A stretch of DNA of 48,393 nt from Perkinsus olseni (lineage: Eukaryota > Perkinsozoa > Perkinsida > Perkinsidae). Within the stretch, counting starts at the first letter, position 1; every line of letters begins with the position of its first letter. A model generated the notes under the pieces. It was not told where the DNA came from and did not search any database. It saw only the letters and a list, made by a program, of their open reading frames with translations. Position numbers and translations under genes: made by a program. Shown piece after piece: positions 43,836 through 48,393 of this stretch. The stretch covers positions 1 through 48,393 of the forward strand of contig JABANP010000414.1 of assembly GCA_013115135.1 (NCBI GenBank), written 5' to 3'.

Positions 43836-43972
43836 AAGGAAAACTCCAGCTTCGAAACGAAGCTGAGGAATACGCGCGGCGGTGAGCCTCCCTATGATGA
43901 CTCGCAGAACTCTCAGGAGCAACCTTCATACCACAGGTTGACTTCCCGACCCGCAACGCTCGGGGGGTAACA

Positions 43973-44400
43973 TGACTCTTAGATATTCCTTCCTTCACTT
44001 TCCTACCACGCACCTTCCTTATCATATCCGTGTCACGGTTACGTGGCACATCCGTAGACTTTCCTGATCGCGTAACAACCATTCCGAACTCAGATAACTC
44101 AAAGCCTAGCTCAGTTGATATATATCGATAATCCGTAGCGACAACCTTTATTCCTCGATGACTCAAAAACCCCAAATCTATAGGGATTCGCAAAACCATA
44201 GCGAATGATCCTGTGCTCAGCATAGTGCAACCATTGGTCACAAACCATAGCAACACAATGGCGACCATACTATCCATATCGTCCTACAATCGATATGGAT
44301 CCCTAGCAACTGCTGTTCACACGAAGCAACAACAGAAGAACAGAAGTCACAGTAAAACCGTGCGACCAACAAAGTGCGCAGCACGCATGCACAACAAGTA
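43973..44400 (-). repeat. Probable 3' LTR with embedded Gag start (limits approximate)
   Basis: On the minus strand ATG at 44082 opens MVVTRSGKSTDVPRNRDTD, which shares its first six residues with the start of the other element's Gag. The strand reads ...AAGAGTCA ending at 43973, a plausible CA terminus, followed by unrelated DNA. A gag start at the 3' end of an element makes sense only if it is part of an LTR. Confidence 0.5.
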
Positions 44401-44654
44401 GCGCTCGCCTATGACCATAATCATCGGTAGTCATCATCAACATCATCACCATAGTCCTTGATGATACCGTACATCAACAGTAAAACCCTCAGAGTCACAA
44501 CCCGCGCAATACGGACGCGCGCATTGCCCGCGTAAAATCAACGATTTTACAATAGCTAGATCAATAGCTTAGCACTTCACATATACATTAACGACCATAA
44601 AAAGATGACGAAGACAAGAAAGAAGGCAACAATACGAGCACCATAATAAGAACA

Positions 44655-46277
44655 CTAGTCAGAGCTACTAGAACTATCATCATCATCACTGCTGCTGCTC
44701 GAACCTTCATCCTTCTTAGACTTCGACTTCCTCTTCTTATCCTTCTTCTTCTTCGAACTAGTAGACTTAGACTTCTCCTTGGACTTAGAAGTAGACTTGG
44801 AATCACTGACATCAACATCCTTCTGCTCTCTAGCGCCAGCACCAACAGGAGTGTTCCATACTGGAGTAGACAACAATGGAGACCTCTCAAACTTAGGCTC
44901 AGGAACATCCTTATCAGCATCCTTAGAGCACGAAGAACCACCAACACCGGGCTCGTCAGTGTAATCATTCCAATCCTTCTTACCGGAATCATACCAGTTG
45001 GACCAATCCTTCCAGTCCTTCTGGTTATCATCCTTCCAGTTAGACCAATTGGAAGCATTCTTACCATAGTCGCCTTGAGAAGGTGGTGTACTTGACCAAT
45101 TAGAGTGAGCATTCGCTACCGTCGAACCCTTAGGCTTCCTCTCAACCGACTTCAAAATACCATCGTTGCTGCCACTTGCCTCCCAGGCAGTCTCAGCATC
45201 ATCAACAGTATCATCCTTAGCAACAGAAGGGTTAAGACCAAGACAATAGCGACCTTCAATGCGAGAAATAGCATCAAAGAAACACTCATCATAATCACCT
45301 TCAACCAAATAATATTGAAAGAACGGCTCGAACTTCTTGAACGCTTGGTAAGCTATACCATCAAACTTCATAAGAAGCCGACTCTGCATTCGCACGTCCT
45401 TAGTCTTAGCATAATGCCGTTGTAAAGAACGCCAAAACACCGCCTTGTAGATAGTAAAAATCCTCAAGATGGTGAAGTACAACGAATGCGAAATACCCTT
45501 AACCTTACGAGTCGCACCCTCCTGGTAAACACGCTTAAGAGGGGGAAGCAACCATATAGGGTTAGGAGAATCGAGCTCCCATTGCTCCGTAACATCCAAG
45601 AAAGCCTTAACCACGAGGAACCGTATGAAAGTACCGAGATGCATACAGTAAATAGGCTCCCAAATCATCTCACACTTCATATCCTCGACCGTAACCAAGT
45701 CACCCGGTTTATTCTTAGCAAAGGTGGTACGACCGGACATAATAAATAACCTCAACATCGGATTTAACGAATTCCAAGTATCAGGAACGAAAGTAACCCA
45801 ATGAAGAGTCTCTAAGCCCATAACGTCCCTTTCAAACCGATTAAAATATGACATCTTAATAGCAGGAAAAACCGGTAACGTCAATCCACCAGAAAGGGCA
45901 CGCGGACCTTGAACATGTGAAGTCGGATCCGTAGGAGCACCTCGCTTAACCTCCGGGGTATACTCATAGTCAACAACCGGTCCTCGAAAGTCATAAGTAT
46001 GAACCGTACAAGCATAGTCCACATTCGGCTTAAGAACAATCTCCCTAAGCTCGTCGAAAACCACGTTCTGAACCTTCTCATTAATATCATATTCTTCAAC
46101 CATCCTCTGAACCACGATGCCATAAGCCTTAGCAATGCTGGACTTAGTAACCTTAGTAAGATCACAATCATCCAACCCACATGAGAGCTCATCCAGTAGA
46201 AGCTTAGCCTCCTTGAGGGAGAGTGTCGGAGCCTTCAAGGCCTCGAGAGCATTCCTCAAAGTGGCTTCAACGGGCAT
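44655..46277 (-). CDS. Unknown 540-aa protein 3' of integrase
   Basis: Intact frame from ATG 46277 (MPVEATLRNALEALK). The first about 350 residues look like a folded, mostly helical domain (for example ISHSLYFTILRIFTIYKAVF). Then comes a Trp/Asn/Asp-rich stretch with repeated NWSNWKDD/DWKDWSNWYD motifs, and a highly charged tail ending KKKKDKKRKSKSKKDEGSS plus Ser/Asp. No signal peptide or clear membrane anchor at the ends, no zinc knuckle, no enzymatic motif I recognise. Its position, downstream of integrase and before the LTR, is that of an accessory or env-position ORF. It could also be a displaced Gag-like protein. Function not assigned. Confidence 0.75.
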   Translation of the reverse strand: MPVEATLRNALEALKAPTLSLKEAKLLLDELSCGLDDCDLTKVTKSSIAKAYGIVVQRMVEEYDINEKVQNVVFDELREIVLKPNVDYACTVHTYDFRGPVVDYEYTPEVKRGAPTDPTSHVQGPRALSGGLTLPVFPAIKMSYFNRFERDVMGLETLHWVTFVPDTWNSLNPMLRLFIMSGRTTFAKNKPGDLVTVEDMKCEMIWEPIYCMHLGTFIRFLVVKAFLDVTEQWELDSPNPIWLLPPLKRVYQEGATRKVKGISHSLYFTILRIFTIYKAVFWRSLQRHYAKTKDVRMQSRLLMKFDGIAYQAFKKFEPFFQYYLVEGDYDECFFDAISRIEGRYCLGLNPSVAKDDTVDDAETAWEASGSNDGILKSVERKPKGSTVANAHSNWSSTPPSQGDYGKNASNWSNWKDDNQKDWKDWSNWYDSGKKDWNDYTDEPGVGGSSCSKDADKDVPEPKFERSPLLSTPVWNTPVGAGAREQKDVDVSDSKSTSKSKEKSKSTSSKKKKDKKRKSKSKKDEGSSSSSDDDDSSSSSD

Positions 46278-46632
46278 AAAGTTAACCCTTAAACCTTGCT
46301 AAAGCGACAACGATATGACACCGATTAGTCCGTAACACTCAGACTAATACAGAGAACGATAAATCCTTCACAATCCCTAACGTGGCAGACACAAACGCCA
46401 GAAGGGGACCAATGAACGCTCCATCCAACCATAGAGGGGGGGATGGAAACCGCTCGAAAGAAAAGCAAGATAGACCAAGTGCGCAAGATTACCAGCGCAG
46501 CGGCCCCTGACCACTTAGTAGCCGTAAATAGACCATAATAATGACGAAATACAGATCCAACTGCTACGGTCTACATAACAATAGAGCACAGGGGCAGTAG
46601 AGCACCTTAACAGTAAAGACTATAGAAAGACC
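46278..46632. other. 355-bp gap between the two retroelement ORFs
   Basis: No ORF. Contains a plus-strand purine run AGAGGGGGGGATGG at about 46432-46445. Splicing or internal initiation might serve the downstream ORF, but no signal is evident. Confidence 0.4.
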
Positions 46633-47766
46633 TTAGCAACGGGGAACTTGAACATCATGCAACAACTGCAACATCTCTCGACTCCTTCTACGAGTCCACT
46701 TCTTATCCGTGGGACTAACATAGACCATACCGTCGAGTTGCACCGTAATGATGTCCACATCAGTAGCCTTCTTAAGCTCTATGCAACCACCAAGAAGTTC
46801 AACCCTCATAGGCTGCACTAACACAGAGCCATCATCAGTTCCCTCGTCACCTTCGAGAACAGTTGCCAACCCGTTGTACTCGTGGTCGACCACAATAACA
46901 ACCGCATCGGACGGAGGAACCTTAGACATGAACCTCCCGAACTCATAACCTTCTCCGATGCCCAACTGTTCCCTCAGCCTTGAAAGATCCACGATATCAT
47001 CATCCTCTAGGTCCTCATCCTCAGCAGGAACACCTTCCTCCGAAGAACCAGCGGAAAGGATATCTGGTGGCAGCAGTCCATCCTCAGGCTGTTGTATCTC
47101 TTCCTCGGAAGGAACAACACCTGGAGGAAATAACCCTACCGACTCTGACGTACCTCCAACCCTCCCTGATTCTCGAACCATCTTCTCCAACTCCGACCTT
47201 CTTCTAGCATGTCGAAGCAACCGTAAGTCATCCATCTCAGTTCCAGGGCGAAGGGTCATATCCTTTATAGCACCATCAGAGTCAAGAAAGACACGTCTCC
47301 CCTCTCGGAGATACCCGTAAATAACTCCTTGCAACGCCGAAGCGTGCTTAACGTTCTTAAGCGGGTAAACTTCAGAGAGACCGTAACCTTCAGGAACTTC
47401 TAAACTCTTTCCCTCCTCACTCACAACAACTCCCCCTACACCTTCTAGAATAATACCGGGGGTTATCCCTACCATCGCAGTACCGTTGAGTGAGGTGACC
47501 GTCGAAGGGCCAGACCATATAACATCAAGGTGGTGACCGATACGGTTAGCAGGACACTTGGAGGTGAACACTATATCAAACAACTTAGGGTCGTACCTTC
47601 GATCCTCAGTCACAGCCATACGCTCAAGATTCCTCTCCTGACGCATGCGCCACAACTCTAAGTACTCCCTCATAGTGACCAAATAATCCTCCCTGCTATT
47701 CTCCATCAAGGGTATACTATCCTTGACAAAGCTGAGGAGATCCGTATCAAAATACTTAACCTTCAA
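46633..47766 (-). CDS. Integrase C-terminal region of the second LTR element
   Basis: 377 codons, open to the stop at 46633. Near the start YDPKLFDIVFTSKCPANRIG and HHLDVIWSGPSTVTSLNG resemble the GPY/F module that follows Ty3-type integrase cores. Then come beta-rich and acidic regions (EEGVPAEDEDLEDDDIVDLS) and a final IITVQLDGMVYVSP. It continues a frame that upstream encodes the end of the integrase core, so its apparent ATG is probably not a true start. Confidence 0.7.
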   Translation of the reverse strand: MKVKYFDTDLLSFVKDSIPLMENSREDYLVTMREYLELWRMRQERNLERMAVTEDRRYDPKLFDIVFTSKCPANRIGHHLDVIWSGPSTVTSLNGTAMVGITPGIILEGVGGVVVSEEGKSLEVPEGYGLSEVYPLKNVKHASALQGVIYGYLREGRRVFLDSDGAIKDMTLRPGTEMDDLRLLRHARRRSELEKMVRESGRVGGTSESVGLFPPGVVPSEEEIQQPEDGLLPPDILSAGSSEEGVPAEDEDLEDDDIVDLSRLREQLGIGEGYEFGRFMSKVPPSDAVVIVVDHEYNGLATVLEGDEGTDDGSVLVQPMRVELLGGCIELKKATDVDIITVQLDGMVYVSPTDKKWTRRRSREMLQLLHDVQVPRC

Positions 47767-48393
47767 CTCGTCCCAGTCGATGTCGTCGTCTCCGTCACCA
47801 CGCTCCCCCGGGAACCCTTATTCCATAAGTGAAATGTAGCTCCGCAGGACTCCACATTCGCCCACATCCGAGGCGTGATGTTATATGCTCTCACAGCTAG
47901 CTGGTAGTCTTCAACATACGAACCCTCGGCTCGGACAATAGAAACCCTAAGCGCTCTCGTCACTTCGACGAAATCCTTATGAGCCCCTTTCCCAAAAACT
48001 CAGGAACTGGGCATATCCAGGCAGGGTATAGTACCGAACACCGTGCTTCGCCAAGACTACCTTCACATCCTTACGCATAAGATGCACCCTATCTCTATCC
48101 GTGATAAGAACCCTAGGGGCTCCATGTTCACAGAATATAGAGTGAAACACCTCAGCAACCGTTTTTGGGTTTGGAATCCTTCAGCGGCCGTGCACACGTA
48201 AAGCCGGAGACATGATCGTGCACCAACAACAAGTAGTGCTCCTCCTCATCGTCTCCTTGAGAATCACCTCTACGTCCGTACGGTCCGGCCAAATCCGCAC
48301 CCACTACCTGCCACAGTCCTTTAGTGAGTAATCCCTGAACATGGGTAGTCACATAATCCAGACTGCGCGCAGCTCTAGCCTTCAAGCAGGGGG
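47767..48393 (-). pseudogene. Integrase catalytic core, several frameshifts
   Basis: 48385-48152 reads WQVVGADLAGPYGRRG (first catalytic Asp) and YLLLVHDHVSGFTCARPLKD. Then, in another frame, EHGAPRVLITDRDR (second Asp) to PGYAQF, a frame change near 48000, DFVEVTRALRVSIVRAEGSY and VRAYNITPRMW, another change near 47845, and SPAELHFTYGIRV, with a third change near 47812 entering the downstream ORF. Frames change by single bases, two of them in or beside G runs. Either this copy is dead or the assembly has indel errors. Confidence 0.65.

Larger units (their letters stand above)
43099..43972. repeat. Repeat-rich spacer between the two LTR elements
   Basis: Contains the hairpin CGCTGTCTC-AG-GAGACAGCG (43100-43119), two one-base-centre palindromes (43254-43276, 43546-43602), a GGTTCGAACC B-box-like site near 43496-43506 and a run of CCTTGGATTT(T)GGTC units at 43690-43835. 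The long minus ORF here is only translated minisatellite. Confidence 0.7.
43973..48393 (-). mobile_element. Second LTR retrotransposon, 3' part, runs off the right edge
   Basis: Minus-strand order: integrase core (48393-47763, frameshifted), integrase C-terminal ORF (47766-46633), 540-aa ORF (46277-44655), then an LTR-like end (about 44400-43973). Gag, protease and RT would lie beyond the window. The inner LTR border is not determined because the second LTR is outside the window. Confidence 0.75.

Noticed and set aside
43328..43837. 169-codon minus-strand ORF
   Set aside because: Most of it is translated minisatellite and a B-box-like repeat (WSPGSNPG); no independent protein evidence.

Overview
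The window is nuclear DNA of a unicellular eukaryote. In the recognisable genes the exons are short and the GT-AG introns are mostly 40-75 nt, and the rest is crowded with transposable elements and fold-back repeats. Gene content and style (type II pantothenate kinase, DBP10/DDX54 helicase, FCP1 phosphatase, a helical-repeat/deaminase fusion, LTR elements whose Gag starts with the residues MVVTRS) suggest an alveolate protist, possibly a perkinsid. That assignment is inference; no rRNA, spliced leader or other taxonomic marker was found.

Layout. 0-14 kb is gene-rich: the 5' end of a papain-family cysteine protease (minus strand, running off the left edge), an FCP1-type CTD phosphatase (plus), a helical-repeat protein with a C-terminal zinc deaminase motif (minus), a type II pantothenate kinase (minus) and a DBP10/DDX54 nucleolar helicase (minus). 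I rebuilt the exons of these by hand from splice motifs and protein family motifs, so individual borders may be off by a few codons. They are housekeeping genes (transcription termination/recycling, CoA synthesis, 60S ribosome assembly) and do not form a functional operon.

14-30 kb is a decayed tandem array of a small secreted protein family that I do not recognise. It has three paralogues (17.2, 25.3 and 28.9 kb), the first broken by an in-frame stop, with related flanking DNA around the copies. The array has been split by a degenerate DIRS-like (tyrosine recombinase) retrotransposon at 18.6-22.4 kb and by a 1001-bp hAT-like non-autonomous element at 24.0-25.0 kb that has a perfect 8-bp target duplication. 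Smaller MITEs and fold-back insertions can be seen by comparing the paralogous copies.

30.5-33.3 kb is a 1.43-kb, almost identical tandem duplication carrying exons of a TPR-repeat protein (minus strand). 35.05-36.01 kb is another terminal-inverted-repeat element.

36.3-43.1 kb is a complete 6.78-kb LTR retrotransposon with 500-bp LTRs. Its single 1816-codon ORF encodes Gag, three zinc knuckles and an aspartic protease but no reverse transcriptase, RNase H or integrase. The Gag ATG lies inside the LTR. 43.97-48.39 kb is the 3' part of a second, minus-strand LTR element: a frameshifted integrase, a long integrase C-terminal region, a 540-aa unknown ORF 3' of integrase, and an LTR-like end that also carries a Gag start with the residues MVVTRS.
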